NCBI GenBank assembly: GCA_963666805.2
Contig: CAXXWR010000001.1
Span: forward strand, 186,001 to 250,000
Length of the DNA: 64,000 nt
From: Fusibacter sp963666805
GTDB taxonomy: Bacteria > Bacillota > Clostridia > Peptostreptococcales > Acidaminobacteraceae
Direction: 5' to 3'
A program made the position numbers and the translations under genes. The notes under the pieces were generated by a model. It worked only from the letters and a program-made list of their open reading frames with translations. It was not told the origin of the DNA and ran no database searches. Of this stretch, positions 44,043 to 53,952 are shown one piece after another. Position 1 is the first letter of the stretch, and every line of letters starts with the position of its first letter.

Positions 44043-44072
44043 TTAAAAAAAGGCCCAAAATAGGACCTTTAA
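44043..44072 (-). terminator. Terminator between minE and rodA
   Basis: AAAGGTCC and GGGCCTTT form a stem of about 8 bp with a wobble, followed by seven T on the minus strand. rodA may be read through or have its own promoter. Confidence 0.75.
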
Positions 44073-44079
44073 AAAAACA

Positions 44080-44346
44080 CTATCTCTTCATATTTTTGAT
44101 AGGAATACTTGCAACAAGTATTGGATTACCATCAGCATCTTCTCTAGTTTTCGTAATTTTGATATCCATGTCTTGTGGATCGTAATCAACATGTTCAGAA
44201 ATTGAATTCAGAATATCAGCCTTTAACAACTCCAATAATTCAGGTGTACAATTACTTCTATCATGAACCAAAACTAATTTTAATCTCTCTTTTGCTACAT
44301 TTTTGCTGGATGGTTTGTCCCTTAAAAAGCCAAATAGATCGAACAT
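44080..44346 (-). CDS. minE: Cell division topological specificity factor MinE
   Basis: Displaces MinC from MinD and drives Min oscillation. The 88-residue protein has the N-terminal amphipathic part, RLKLVLVHDRSN and the C-terminal dimer domain. It lies 11 bases after minD. Confidence 0.95.
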   Translation of the reverse strand: MFDLFGFLRDKPSSKNVAKERLKLVLVHDRSNCTPELLELLKADILNSISEHVDYDPQDMDIKITKTREDADGNPILVASIPIKNMKR

Positions 44347-44357
44347 CTAACCCCCCC

Positions 44358-45155
44358 TTACTTACCAAATGACAATGCACGTTTTATTTTTTCAAAAAAA
44401 TTCTCTTGTATATCAAATTGTAAAAATTCGACTTCTTCACCTGTTAATCTCTTGGCTATATTTCTAAATGCCATTCCAGAAGCAGAATGATCGTTAAATA
44501 CAGCAGGTTCTCCACGGTTTGTACTCATAACAACTTCTTCGTCATCTGGCACAACGCCAATCAAATCAATGGCTAAGATATCTTCAATATCTTCAACATT
44601 CATCATATCGCCACGTTTAACCATATCAATTCTCAATCGATTAACTACCAATCTTGGATTATGAACTTCAGCTGCTTCCAATAATCCAATAATTCTATCT
44701 GCATCTCTAACTGCTGAAACTTCCGGTGTTGTCACGACTACTGCACGATCAGCACCAGAAATCGCATTTTTAAAACCTTGTTCAATTCCCGCTGGACAAT
44801 CAACCAGTATATAGTCATGAGACTTTTTCAAATCAGCAATCAATTCTTTCATTTGCTCAGGATTAATCGATGTTTTATCCTTTGTTTGAGCTGCCGGTAA
44901 AAGCATTAAATTTGGAAATTTTTTATCTTTAATTAAGGCTTGTTTTACACGACAAACGCCTGTAACAACATCAACAATATCATATACAATTCGATTTTCT
45001 AATCCAAGAACGATATCTAAATTTCTGAGTCCAATATCTGCATCAATGACACATACTTTTTTACCTTCAAGTGCAAGAGCTGCACCTATGTTAGCAGTAG
45101 TCGTAGTTTTTCCTACGCCACCTTTACCAGACGTGATTACAATCGCTTCACCCAT
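44358..45155 (-). CDS. minD: Septum site-determining ATPase MinD
   Basis: Membrane-binding ATPase that recruits MinC. Deviant Walker A SGKGGVGKTTT is at residues 9-19, DADIGLRNLD follows, and the C-terminal amphipathic helix FFEKIKRALSF binds membrane. GGAGGGT precedes the ATG. 265 residues. The order is minC-minD-minE. Confidence 0.97.
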   Translation of the reverse strand: MGEAIVITSGKGGVGKTTTTANIGAALALEGKKVCVIDADIGLRNLDIVLGLENRIVYDIVDVVTGVCRVKQALIKDKKFPNLMLLPAAQTKDKTSINPEQMKELIADLKKSHDYILVDCPAGIEQGFKNAISGADRAVVVTTPEVSAVRDADRIIGLLEAAEVHNPRLVVNRLRIDMVKRGDMMNVEDIEDILAIDLIGVVPDDEEVVMSTNRGEPAVFNDHSASGMAFRNIAKRLTGEEVEFLQFDIQENFFEKIKRALSFGK

Positions 45156-45192
45156 CTTACCCTCCGAAATAACTATTAATGTACTTTTTTAT

Positions 45193-45897
45193 CTAGTGTA
45201 CTTTATGAATTTTAATGATCCCCTCACTCACAAAAGCTTTTTCAGGTACAAAACCTGCAAGGCCTTGTTCATCTTTTGGAGGTACAGAGATATATTTTGA
45301 TATTCTAATTTGTGTTGGTGCCAAATGATTAGAAAGAATAATCGCTTCATCATCACCTGATGCACCTGCATGAACAAATCCTAAAAGTTTTCCAAAAACA
45401 ATCACATTGCCACTTGCAATAATTTCAGCACCTGGGTTAACATCCCCAACGACAATGACATGTCCTTGCTTCTCAATCCGATTTCCTGATCTCACCGTTC
45501 CATAAACCACTTGAGTATCAGACACCACCACTTCTTTTTCAATAATTTTTTCAGTAACTATTGGTGCTTGTGATGGACTATCATTTTGATTTGATTCATC
45601 TTGGCTACTTTCTTGACGCGCTTCTTTTTTGTTTTCTGTTTCTTCTTTAAGTGGCTCTAGGCTAACAACATTAATGGCATCATCAAGTGTCAATAATTTT
45701 TCTAGACGATACTTTTCTTCATAATTTAAGTGTTTGCCTTTTGTACCAATAATCGATGATCCTCTGTAAAAATCGCCCATTTTATTGAGGGTTTCTTCTA
45801 AAAAGGTATAGCATTCATCAAAAGAATACTCATTTTCAACTATTAAATAGAGCCCATTTACTGATCCTTTAAACTCTACGGGTTTCTTAGCCCCCAA
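45193..45897 (-). CDS. minC: Septum site-determining protein MinC
   Basis: FtsZ assembly inhibitor. It has an N-terminal domain, an acidic Gln/Ser-rich linker (about residues 90-125) and the C-terminal beta-helix (VRSGNRIEKQGHVIVVGDV, GNVIVFGKLLG) that binds MinD. The frame opens with GTG codons at 45904-45909 that overlap the ribosome binding site. TTG at 45897 (MGAKKPVEFKG) has GAGGTGGTG at proper distance and is preferred. It follows the PBP2 gene. Confidence 0.92.
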   Translation of the reverse strand: MGAKKPVEFKGSVNGLYLIVENEYSFDECYTFLEETLNKMGDFYRGSSIIGTKGKHLNYEEKYRLEKLLTLDDAINVVSLEPLKEETENKKEARQESSQDESNQNDSPSQAPIVTEKIIEKEVVVSDTQVVYGTVRSGNRIEKQGHVIVVGDVNPGAEIIASGNVIVFGKLLGFVHAGASGDDEAIILSNHLAPTQIRISKYISVPPKDEQGLAGFVPEKAFVSEGIIKIHKVH

Positions 45898-45960
45898 ATT
45901 GTTCACCACCTCAATGACATCTTATATAATATTTTACCATAATCTATGACAAAATAGAAA

Positions 45961-48804
45961 TTAATCTCCAGATGGAGGTTCTAGACCAAAATACTGTGCA
46001 TAAACATCTCTTGCAACCGGTGCACCATAGCCACCATGCCCGCCTTGAGGAATTAATATAACCACCGCTATTTGGGGATTATCATAGGGAGCAAATGACA
46101 CATACCATGCATAGTTATCATAAGGTAACCGGAAAGCATTGATGTCATCATCAGTCAGCTCTTTGCTAGACAACTCTTTAATAGCTTCACGCATCGCCGA
46201 TCCTTTATTCAGGTAATCTTGATCAATTAAGCTATTGAGTTTAGTCTCTTTTTGAGCTTTTATCGTTTCATCTGTTGCTGTATCTTTGTCTTTTTCAAGT
46301 TGACTGAGTTCTTCACTTCTTTCTTTAACAATGTCGATGGTTTTCGCATCAACCTCATCAATATCAAGTGACGGGTCAATCAAACTTAAATACTCTGTTA
46401 AGTAGGCAATTTCATCAAGTGGTGGAATTAAGCCTTCTTTTTCAGCTGTTCCTGTTTTTCCAGCAACTTGTACCGGAAAATCTTGAAATACTTTTCGCGC
46501 TGTTCCCGCTGAACCTATAGATGTTAACAACATCCCTTTTCTAATATCATCTAAATGATTGTCAATATCTACGCTTTCTATTGGCTCTTTATTTTTAACA
46601 ACAGGGGTATTGCCTACTTTTTTAATGACAGAAAAATCTTTTACATAACCGTCATTGGCAATTGTCGCTATATACCTTGCAACTTGAACCGGTGTATAGG
46701 TATGGTCACCTTGACCAATTGCCAAGTTAAGCGTGTCACCTTCATACCATTTCATTAAATTGAAATAATCATATTTGATAACATCTGCTAAATTTTCTGT
46801 AATATAGTAATCATCATTTGCGCCTAAGTCTATTAAACGCTTGATGATATCACCACGGCTTGGATTTTCATCAGACCAACTTACAATTTCAGCAGAAATA
46901 GCATTAACCTTATCTTCATCAGCCATAATGTCTTCAGGAAAATATTTTTTTAAAACACTCTCTTTTAAAGCTCTTTCTAATAGAATTTTAATAGTTCTTT
47001 TCTTTTTATCTGGATCAGGTACGCCCAGTGATACTTCACCAATTTCAACGCCTGTCTTTTCGTCAAGTCCAAATGCCTTAGATCTATCAATTAAAATCTG
47101 AGGTGTTATTTCATAATCAAGTGGTTTATCACGATAGTAGTCTTTACCGCTTGCTATATCAAAGAAATAATAGTTACACGATTGTTCAATCGCTTCAAAA
47201 AAATTGGTAGGACCGTGTTTCAAATGATAATCATTCCAATACCAGCAACCATAACGTTGGTTTCCAATCTCAATATAACCATTTGAATAAAGTTTCTCAT
47301 TAGGGTCTAGACCTTGAGCCATGGCCGCATATCCCGTTGCCATTTTAAAGGTTGAGCCCGGTTGCACAGCCATCATTGTTGCCATATTGTATAGCGGTCG
47401 TGCCGCCAAAGGGTTCCTTTTATTAACAGGATTCAAATTATTCCAATCTTCTTGACTGATTCCATTTGAAAATAAATTCACATCATAAGAAGGATAACTT
47501 GCCATTGCCAACACTTCGCCCGTATTGACGTCTACAACGACACCCGCTCCAGTTTCAGCTTGTGGAAAAGCGGAATAATTATAGTCGCCCCACGGACTTT
47601 CAAAAGTACCTCCCACTTGAACTTGTTTTAATGCTTTCTCTAAACTGTTTTCTAACACGATTTGAAGATTGATATCAATTGTACTATAGATATCTTCTCC
47701 AGAAATAGAAGGTTTAGTATCAAGTCCATAATCGGCTTCATCAACATCTGCTACATATTTTCCATAAACATCGGCTTCAATATATTTATAGCCATCTTGT
47801 CCATGAAGTTCTAATTCATATTTGCCTTCAATACCAGTTTTCCCAATTAATTGATTAGGATTATAACCATTTGCATCAACGTATTTATCAATTTCTGAAT
47901 CAGAAGCTATTTTTCCCATATAGCCCAATAGATGAGCTGCAGATGCACCATAAGGATACTTTCTAATGGATTTATAAGTAACATTGACACCTGGAAAATC
48001 ATAGCCTTCTTCTTGGATCAAAACCGCAGTCTCTTTTGAAATAGAATCTGCTACTGTAATCGGCTCGTATTTTAGATAACCTTTTTCTTTAATCGCATGT
48101 TTAATAATCAAAATTTTATAAGCATCTTCATCAGAATAAGAGTCATCAATATCAAACTCGCCTCGTTTACGAATAATTGAAAAGGCCTCTTTAGCATCTG
48201 TTGCCTCATCTAAACCGTATAAGTCTAAAAAATTCTTTTTGTTGATATCATCAGTAAACATCATCCGTGAAGTTGAAATAGGAAGATATTTTCCTTGATT
48301 ATAAAGAATTCTATAGGCTTCATAATCGCTAAGGTCTTCATCAATATAATTGACTGAACGGATATCATCAAAAACTGTTTTGGCTGAGGTTCCAACGCTG
48401 TATCCATTTTCTTCAAGCCACTTATCAATATTCCGATCATAAGCATAATAAAAATGACCATTTTCAATGCGAATAGGGAATTCAAGATGTGTTTCATGTT
48501 GAGTTTCTAAAAAATCATATAATCGAATCGCTAAATCGTTTTGTTCATCTGATGTTAAAACGCCAGAGTTAAACTCTAAAACAAATCCAATGTCACTGGT
48601 TGCGAGTAAGGCACCATTACGATCATAAATATTACCCCGTCTGGCATAAGTCTCTATTTTTTTAATTCGATTATTAATTGATTTTTGATAATAATAATCA
48701 CCCTCAGTAATAGTCAAATCATGAAGCCGCCAGCCCATTATAAGAAAGACAATTAAAAAGATGAGTATCATTTGATTTTGTCTGGAAAAAAGTGTTTTAC
48801 GCAT
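45961..48804 (-). CDS. mrdA: Penicillin-binding protein 2 (PBP2/MrdA), long form
   Basis: Class B transpeptidase that cross-links lateral wall peptidoglycan. One TM helix sits at about residues 8-27. SxxK (GSTFK) is near residue 480, SxN (SCN) near 544 and KTG near 783. The length of 947 is greater than PBP2 in proteobacteria. Charged inserts lie between the SxN and KTG motifs and after KTG (rich in Glu, Asp, Lys), as in several Clostridia. GGGGG precedes ATG 48804. It overlaps mreD by eight bases. Confidence 0.94.
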   Translation of the reverse strand: MRKTLFSRQNQMILIFLIVFLIMGWRLHDLTITEGDYYYQKSINNRIKKIETYARRGNIYDRNGALLATSDIGFVLEFNSGVLTSDEQNDLAIRLYDFLETQHETHLEFPIRIENGHFYYAYDRNIDKWLEENGYSVGTSAKTVFDDIRSVNYIDEDLSDYEAYRILYNQGKYLPISTSRMMFTDDINKKNFLDLYGLDEATDAKEAFSIIRKRGEFDIDDSYSDEDAYKILIIKHAIKEKGYLKYEPITVADSISKETAVLIQEEGYDFPGVNVTYKSIRKYPYGASAAHLLGYMGKIASDSEIDKYVDANGYNPNQLIGKTGIEGKYELELHGQDGYKYIEADVYGKYVADVDEADYGLDTKPSISGEDIYSTIDINLQIVLENSLEKALKQVQVGGTFESPWGDYNYSAFPQAETGAGVVVDVNTGEVLAMASYPSYDVNLFSNGISQEDWNNLNPVNKRNPLAARPLYNMATMMAVQPGSTFKMATGYAAMAQGLDPNEKLYSNGYIEIGNQRYGCWYWNDYHLKHGPTNFFEAIEQSCNYYFFDIASGKDYYRDKPLDYEITPQILIDRSKAFGLDEKTGVEIGEVSLGVPDPDKKKRTIKILLERALKESVLKKYFPEDIMADEDKVNAISAEIVSWSDENPSRGDIIKRLIDLGANDDYYITENLADVIKYDYFNLMKWYEGDTLNLAIGQGDHTYTPVQVARYIATIANDGYVKDFSVIKKVGNTPVVKNKEPIESVDIDNHLDDIRKGMLLTSIGSAGTARKVFQDFPVQVAGKTGTAEKEGLIPPLDEIAYLTEYLSLIDPSLDIDEVDAKTIDIVKERSEELSQLEKDKDTATDETIKAQKETKLNSLIDQDYLNKGSAMREAIKELSSKELTDDDINAFRLPYDNYAWYVSFAPYDNPQIAVVILIPQGGHGGYGAPVARDVYAQYFGLEPPSGD

Positions 48805-49294
48805 TAAAATCCCCCAATTGATAGCCATTGATTCGTTTAAAGATTACGCGATAAATTAGCAAAGTCAAAACTGAATTCATGACGATTTCAGTGATGATTT
48901 TTACATACAACAAGCTCAAAGGCACGGTAGATTGTAAAAAGAACATAAAAATGTAAAATAGGACGTGATACATTAATGTACTTATAATTGTTAAAAAAAT
49001 AGGTGTTAAAAAATTACCTCTGAACATCAAATCACTCAGACGATAAACTACAAACACAATGAGAATATAAATGATTAGATTAACACTCAATACCTTTGAT
49101 AAAAATATATCATTTAACATTCCCGTTGTAATTGCAAATACATATCCGTGCTTTGGTGAATAGAGGACCGTCAGCACGATACACAAAATGATGCATAGAT
49201 TAGGCAATGCATCATTAAATCTAATAATTTGGAGCAATGTACTTGATAATAAAAAAGTGATTAGACCAAGTATGACAACTGTTCTATATTTCAT
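48797..49294 (-). CDS. mreD: Rod shape-determining protein MreD
   Basis: Small membrane protein (165 residues) with about five TM helices. It is hydrophobic throughout and begins MKYRTVVILGLITFLLSS. Identity comes from hydropathy and position between mreC and the PBP2 gene. Confidence 0.92.
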   Translation of the reverse strand: MKYRTVVILGLITFLLSSTLLQIIRFNDALPNLCIILCIVLTVLYSPKHGYVFAITTGMLNDIFLSKVLSVNLIIYILIVFVVYRLSDLMFRGNFLTPIFLTIISTLMYHVLFYIFMFFLQSTVPLSLLYVKIITEIVMNSVLTLLIYRVIFKRINGYQLGDFNA

Positions 49295-49302
49295 CGTTAT
49301 AC

Positions 49303-50154
49303 CTACTCTTCATAATCTGATAAAGCATCACTGTCATCATGATAAGGTATCACCATAACTTTATTGAGCTTTTTAAAATCAACGGCGGGTTTCACTTTGA
49401 TTTGTTTCAAAAACAAGTCTTTATCATCTACAACTTCATAAATTTGTCCAATGAGAATTCCCTTTGGATACATCCCAATTCCAGAAGTGATAATATAATC
49501 ACCATCTGCAACTTGGGCTTTTGTATCATACAAGTCTCCCACAAGTTCATAATGAGTTGTTCCGTTAAGCGTCCCATCAAAATCATTGTCGGCACGTAGC
49601 ATTTCAAACCCTACTGAAGATTTATGATCAATAATAGAAATAACTTTTGACCATGAATCCCCTGTTTCATACACAAGACCAACGAGGCCTCTGCCAGTAA
49701 TAACAGTACTGTTCTTTGTAATACCTTGGTTTGATCCAGCGTCAATGGTGAACATGTTAAACCAATTGCCAGTATCTTTAGCAATCACATTACAGGTCAC
49801 GTAATCTTCTATCTGATGACTATCTACATAATTGAGCCGATTACTTAAAGACTCAAGTTCATTCAATTCCTTTTGAGTCATTGTTAAACTAACGACTTTT
49901 TCTTTAAGTCTTTCATTTTCACTGGTGAGTTCTTCGTTAAGTGATTTGTAATTGAGTACATTAACAATAGGTTCTATCCTATCATTTAAAAAATTACCAA
50001 ATCCAGACAAAGCCCTTTGTACTGGCGCAATAACATCACCCAGTTTACTTTCAACCCAAGTAATTCTATCACGACCACCAAAAGAAATTGCCATAAGAAT
50101 AATGAGAAAAACGCCAACGACGACAACAATAACTTTTTTATATCCTTCATTCAT
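49303..50154 (-). CDS. mreC: Rod shape-determining protein MreC
   Basis: Membrane-anchored periplasm-side scaffold of the elongation complex. It has a TM helix at about residues 7-24, a coiled coil at about 70-100 and the MreC beta domain with VIAKDTGNWFNMFTIDAGSNQGI and VITGRGLVGLV. 283 residues. It follows mreB by 11 bases. Confidence 0.95.
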   Translation of the reverse strand: MNEGYKKVIVVVVGVFLIILMAISFGGRDRITWVESKLGDVIAPVQRALSGFGNFLNDRIEPIVNVLNYKSLNEELTSENERLKEKVVSLTMTQKELNELESLSNRLNYVDSHQIEDYVTCNVIAKDTGNWFNMFTIDAGSNQGITKNSTVITGRGLVGLVYETGDSWSKVISIIDHKSSVGFEMLRADNDFDGTLNGTTHYELVGDLYDTKAQVADGDYIITSGIGMYPKGILIGQIYEVVDDKDLFLKQIKVKPAVDFKKLNKVMVIPYHDDSDALSDYEE

Positions 50155-50165
50155 TTAATCACCAA

Positions 50166-51191
50166 CTAAAATGTTTTAGAAGTTATAAAGACATCTTTCA
50201 ACTGATCCAAATTTTCAACCGCTTTACTTGTACCAATTGCAACACAGTCTAGTGGATCTTCTGCAATACGTACAGGCATGCCTGTTTCACTTTTTAATAA
50301 CTTATCAAGATCCGCCAATAGTGCCCCGCCTCCTGCGAGTACAATACCCGATTGGTAAATATCACTTGCAAGTTCAGGTGGTGTTTTTTCCAGTGTGAAT
50401 TTAACACCCTCAACGATTGATAAAATAGGTTCTTTAATAGCTTCATAGATTTCACTTGAATGGAGTAAAAGCGTGTTTGGCAAACCTGTTACGAGGTTTC
50501 TGCCTGTTACTTCATACGTTTTTTCCGTAGTGGGTGGTACTGCACATGCAATACTCATTTTAATATTTTCAGCTGTTCTTTCACCAATCATTAAACTGTA
50601 CTTTTTACGCACATAATTGATAATTGAATCATCCAATTCATCTCCTGCAATACGAATAGAACGGCTGGTTACAATACCGCCTAATGAAATAACGGCAATT
50701 TCAGTTGTACCACCTCCGATATCAACAATCATGCTACCGGTTGGTTCAGTAATTGGTAAGTCAGCACCAATTGCAGCTGCCATAGGTTCTTCTATCAAAT
50801 AAGCATCTTTTGCGCCTGCTGATATAGCGGCATCGTAAACTGCTCTTTTTTCAACTTCAGTGACTTGAGATGGAATACCAACAACCACTTTGGCACCTGT
50901 CATAAAATTCATATTGGGAACAGCTTTTGCCATAAAATATTTAATCATTTTTTGAGTGATATCAAAATCTGCAATAACACCATCTCTTAGTGGTCTAATC
51001 GCTCTTATTTGTCCTGGTGTTTTACCAATCATTTCTTTGGCATCTTTTCCAACTGCCAATACTTGTCCCTTGTCATTGATGGCTACAACCGATGACTCTC
51101 TTACAACAATGCCTTTGCCTTTCACACATACCAGTGTGTTAGCTGTTCCTAAATCGATCCCTAAATGTTTATAAAATAATCCAAATCTCAT
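50166..51191 (-). CDS. mreB: Rod shape-determining actin homologue MreB
   Basis: Actin-like ATPase filament that guides side-wall synthesis. DLGTANTLVCVKGKGIV at residues 14-30, the phosphate 2 motif DIGGGTTEIAVISLGG, and LAGGGALLADLDKLL near the C-terminus are visible. 341 residues. GGAAAGACAA precedes the ATG. First of mreBCD. Confidence 0.97.
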   Translation of the reverse strand: MRFGLFYKHLGIDLGTANTLVCVKGKGIVVRESSVVAINDKGQVLAVGKDAKEMIGKTPGQIRAIRPLRDGVIADFDITQKMIKYFMAKAVPNMNFMTGAKVVVGIPSQVTEVEKRAVYDAAISAGAKDAYLIEEPMAAAIGADLPITEPTGSMIVDIGGGTTEIAVISLGGIVTSRSIRIAGDELDDSIINYVRKKYSLMIGERTAENIKMSIACAVPPTTEKTYEVTGRNLVTGLPNTLLLHSSEIYEAIKEPILSIVEGVKFTLEKTPPELASDIYQSGIVLAGGGALLADLDKLLKSETGMPVRIAEDPLDCVAIGTSKAVENLDQLKDVFITSKTF

Positions 51192-51211
51192 TTGTCTTTC
51201 CTTCTTTCATC

Positions 51212-51889
51212 TTAAAATAAATCGGAGGACTCCTTGAAGCTATAATAAGCATCATGCCCTATAACAATATGATCCAATACGGTAATTCCAATAATCTTAC
51301 CTGCTTCTATCAATCTCTCTGTCACTAAAAAATCCTCACGACTTGGTGACGGATTCCCAGACGGGTGATTGTGAACTACAATCAGTGAAGCGGCGTTATG
51401 ACTAATCGCCTTACTAAAAACTTCTCTTGGGTGAACAATTGAAGCGTTCAACGTCCCAACTGAAATAACATCCCATTTGATAACTGTATTTTTTGTGTTT
51501 AAAAAAACAGCAATAAACTTTTCGACTTTCTCATGTCTCAATTTCAATTTAAAAAAATCAAATATTATTTCAGGAGAAGTTACTTTCAACATCATTCTTT
51601 TTTCAGGTAGCATGGCGCGCTTAGATAATTCTAAAGCTGCCATAAGTTGACACGCTTTACTGGGTCCAACGCCATCAATTTCACAAAACTCATTAATCGT
51701 CTTGCTAAACAAATCAGAAACGCCATCACTACACTGACTTATAATTTCATTTGCAATGGTAATCGCTGATTTCTTATTGGTTCCCGTTCTTATGATAATA
51801 GCTATTAGCTCTGCATTTGATAGATATTCAGGGCCTTTTGCTAACATTTTTTCTCTAGGTCTTTCTGCAACGGGTAATTCTTTAATCAT
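51212..51889 (-). CDS. radC: JAMM-domain protein RadC
   Basis: Metalloprotease-like protein of unclear function despite the DNA repair name. An HhH-like N-terminal domain is followed by the JAMM motif VVHNHPSGNPSPSREDF. GAGGTGAGTAAA before ATG 51889 sets the start (225 residues); an upstream GTG is part of the ribosome binding site. It lies between maf and mreB, the classic order. Confidence 0.95.
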   Translation of the reverse strand: MIKELPVAERPREKMLAKGPEYLSNAELIAIIIRTGTNKKSAITIANEIISQCSDGVSDLFSKTINEFCEIDGVGPSKACQLMAALELSKRAMLPEKRMMLKVTSPEIIFDFFKLKLRHEKVEKFIAVFLNTKNTVIKWDVISVGTLNASIVHPREVFSKAISHNAASLIVVHNHPSGNPSPSREDFLVTERLIEAGKIIGITVLDHIVIGHDAYYSFKESSDLF

Positions 51890-51903
51890 TTTACTCACCT
51901 CTT

Positions 51904-52479
51904 CTAGAATTTTAAATTCATATCAAAGTGTTCCTTCAATAATAAATTTAATCTAGAGAGCGGCATTCCCATAACACTATAATAATCACCACGAATTTCT
52001 TTAACTAATAATGATCCAACACCTTGTATCCCATAACTACCTGCTTTATCTAAAGGGTCATTCGTCTTAACGTATTCAAGCAAGGCTTCATCGGATAATT
52101 GATGAAATACGACAGATGTTTCAGTATAATCAATTACCTTTTTTTGATTCGGCAAATACACAAGTGCCAATCCTGTATAAACTTTATGTGTCTTACCATT
52201 AAGGTCCTTTAACACTTTAAAAGCTTCTTCTTGGTCTCTCGGTTTACCTAAAACAGCTCCATTGTAGACGATTGTATCGCTGGCAATAATCAATGCCTCC
52301 GGATTCTTATGAGCGACATCAAGCGCTTTCTCCAGAGCAAGCCCCATCACAATGGACTCCGGTGATTCATTTTCAGAAATCGTTTCAACAATTGTACTAG
52401 GAATGGCTTCAAATGGTAGATCAAATTGTGCTAATAAAGCTTGGCGTCTAGGTGATTGAGATGCAAGTATTATTTTCAT
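51904..52479 (-). CDS. maf: Maf-like nucleotide pyrophosphatase
   Basis: Hydrolyses modified or canonical pyrimidine NTPs (dTTP/UTP-type). It begins MKIILASQSPRRQALL and has ASDTIVYNG and DKAGSYGIQGVGSLLV. The start overlaps the upstream stop by one base (TAATG), with GGAGG inside the upstream gene. Confidence 0.95.
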   Translation of the reverse strand: MKIILASQSPRRQALLAQFDLPFEAIPSTIVETISENESPESIVMGLALEKALDVAHKNPEALIIASDTIVYNGAVLGKPRDQEEAFKVLKDLNGKTHKVYTGLALVYLPNQKKVIDYTETSVVFHQLSDEALLEYVKTNDPLDKAGSYGIQGVGSLLVKEIRGDYYSVMGMPLSRLNLLLKEHFDMNLKF

Positions 52480-52721
52480 TACAACCTCCTATATAGGAAA
52501 AATGCTAATATCATTCCTATAATTCCTGCAAAATTAAGGCTCAGTTTGAGTCCGAAGGTTAATTTTATAATATCGAGATCAATTGTAAATGGATCAACAC
52601 CTATTGATTTTCCATAGTTAAGAATTGGAAAAACATTGCTGAACCAATCACCAATCAAACTGCCAAATATAGCACCGACTAAAATCAGCACCAGTAAGAC
52701 TAAACCATTATTCTTCTTCAC
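52479..52721 (-). CDS. DUF4321 membrane protein
   Basis: An 80-residue protein with two TM helices (about 7-25 and 58-77). DUF4321 proteins are common upstream of maf-radC-mreB in Clostridia; their role is unknown. Start is GTG with AAGGAG upstream. It heads the maf-radC-mreBCD-mrdA-minCDE run. Confidence 0.85.
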   Translation of the reverse strand: MKKNNGLVLLVLILVGAIFGSLIGDWFSNVFPILNYGKSIGVDPFTIDLDIIKLTFGLKLSLNFAGIIGMILAFFLYRRL

Positions 52722-52788
52722 TCTCCACTCCTTATTTTACCATTATTTTACATTTCGTGCTACTCATTTACCTAAATTCTAGTTTAGC

Positions 52789-52817
52789 ATTATAAGTCAT
52801 GAATTACAAGATACCAA
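52789..52817 (-). promoter_or_regulatory. Possible promoter of the DUF4321-maf-radC-mre run
   Basis: TTGGTA (52812-52817) and a perfect TATAAT (52789-52794) are 17 bases apart on the minus strand, about 70 bases upstream of the first start codon. Confidence 0.5.
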
Positions 52818-52883
52818 AGCGTTAATCTATTCAAAAAAATCTTAATATTTTTAGGTTTCAAGTCAATTTTAGTTAACCCTTAA

Positions 52884-52922
52884 AAGTAAAAAAAGTCCTA
52901 TCATATTTCAGATAGGACTTTC
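52884..52922 (-). terminator. Terminator after the rnf operon
   Basis: AAAGTCCTATC and GATAGGACTTT form an 11-bp stem followed by seven T and TACTTTT on the minus strand, about 40 bases after the rnfB stop. Confidence 0.9.
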
Positions 52923-52962
52923 GTCTTAAATGGTTAATTAACCTTTGTGTAAAAACTGATTA

Positions 52963-53940
52963 TTATCTCATAACAATTGCATCTTTTGGACATTTTTGTT
53001 CACATACGCCACAACCGATACACTTATCTGCGTCTACATGATGAACAGATTTAAGTTCACCTGTTATCGCTTCTACTGGACAATTTTTAGCACAGATGGT
53101 ACAACCAATACACTTATCATCAATTACTTCCGCTTTTTTTCTAAGCAATAAGTTAGCTTCAATGGCATGTGTTGGACATTTTTCAGCACAAACCATACAA
53201 TTTGTACATTTATCATAATCAATAACAGCTAAATTATTTTCCACATGGATTGCATCAAAAGGACAATTTCTTTCACAAATACCACACGCGATACAAGCGA
53301 CAGAACAGTTCTTTTTAACATGTCCACCTTTTTCTTTATTGTTACAATCAACAACTGTTAACTGATCATAAGGCACAAGTTCAATAACATTTTTAGGACA
53401 AATATCAATACACTTGTTACAAGCAGTACATTTTTCTTTGTCTACTTCTGCTATGCCTTTGTCATTAATATGAATCGCATCAAATGGACAAACTTCTACG
53501 CACTCACCAAGTCCCATACAACCAAATTGACAATCTTTTGGACCGCCACTAACAAGATTAGCTGCAAGGCAACTTTCAACGCCATCATAATCAAAACGAT
53601 TCCCACAATTTTCGGATGAACCATTACATTTAACTTTTGCGACCATTTTAACACTGTCACCTGCGTCAAGGCCCATGATTTGTGCTACTTTTTCTGCAAC
53701 AGCTGCGCCACCAACTGGACAACCATTAACAGGTGCATCACCTCTTACAACTGCGGCTGAATATCCATCACAACCTGGAAATCCACAAGCCCCACAGTTA
53801 GCACCCGGTACGGCTTCTCTAACCGCTGTTACTCTTGGATCAATTTCTACAGCAAATTTGATTGAGGCTACTTTAAGGATAATACCGAAGATCAATCCCA
53901 TGATACCTAATACCAATGCTGGTAAAATAATATGACTCAT
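52963..53940 (-). CDS. rnfB: Rnf complex subunit RnfB
   Basis: Ferredoxin-side iron-sulfur subunit of the ion-pumping ferredoxin:NAD+ oxidoreductase. A TM helix at about residues 3-25 is followed by CGACGFPGCDGY and six further cysteine groups of ferredoxin type, ending CIGCGVCEQKCP. 325 residues, similar to acetogen RnfB and longer than E. coli RsxB. GGGGGAG precedes the ATG. Last gene of rnfCDGEAB. Confidence 0.96.
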   Translation of the reverse strand: MSHIILPALVLGIMGLIFGIILKVASIKFAVEIDPRVTAVREAVPGANCGACGFPGCDGYSAAVVRGDAPVNGCPVGGAAVAEKVAQIMGLDAGDSVKMVAKVKCNGSSENCGNRFDYDGVESCLAANLVSGGPKDCQFGCMGLGECVEVCPFDAIHINDKGIAEVDKEKCTACNKCIDICPKNVIELVPYDQLTVVDCNNKEKGGHVKKNCSVACIACGICERNCPFDAIHVENNLAVIDYDKCTNCMVCAEKCPTHAIEANLLLRKKAEVIDDKCIGCTICAKNCPVEAITGELKSVHHVDADKCIGCGVCEQKCPKDAIVMR

Positions 53941-53952
53941 GATTTCTCCCCC

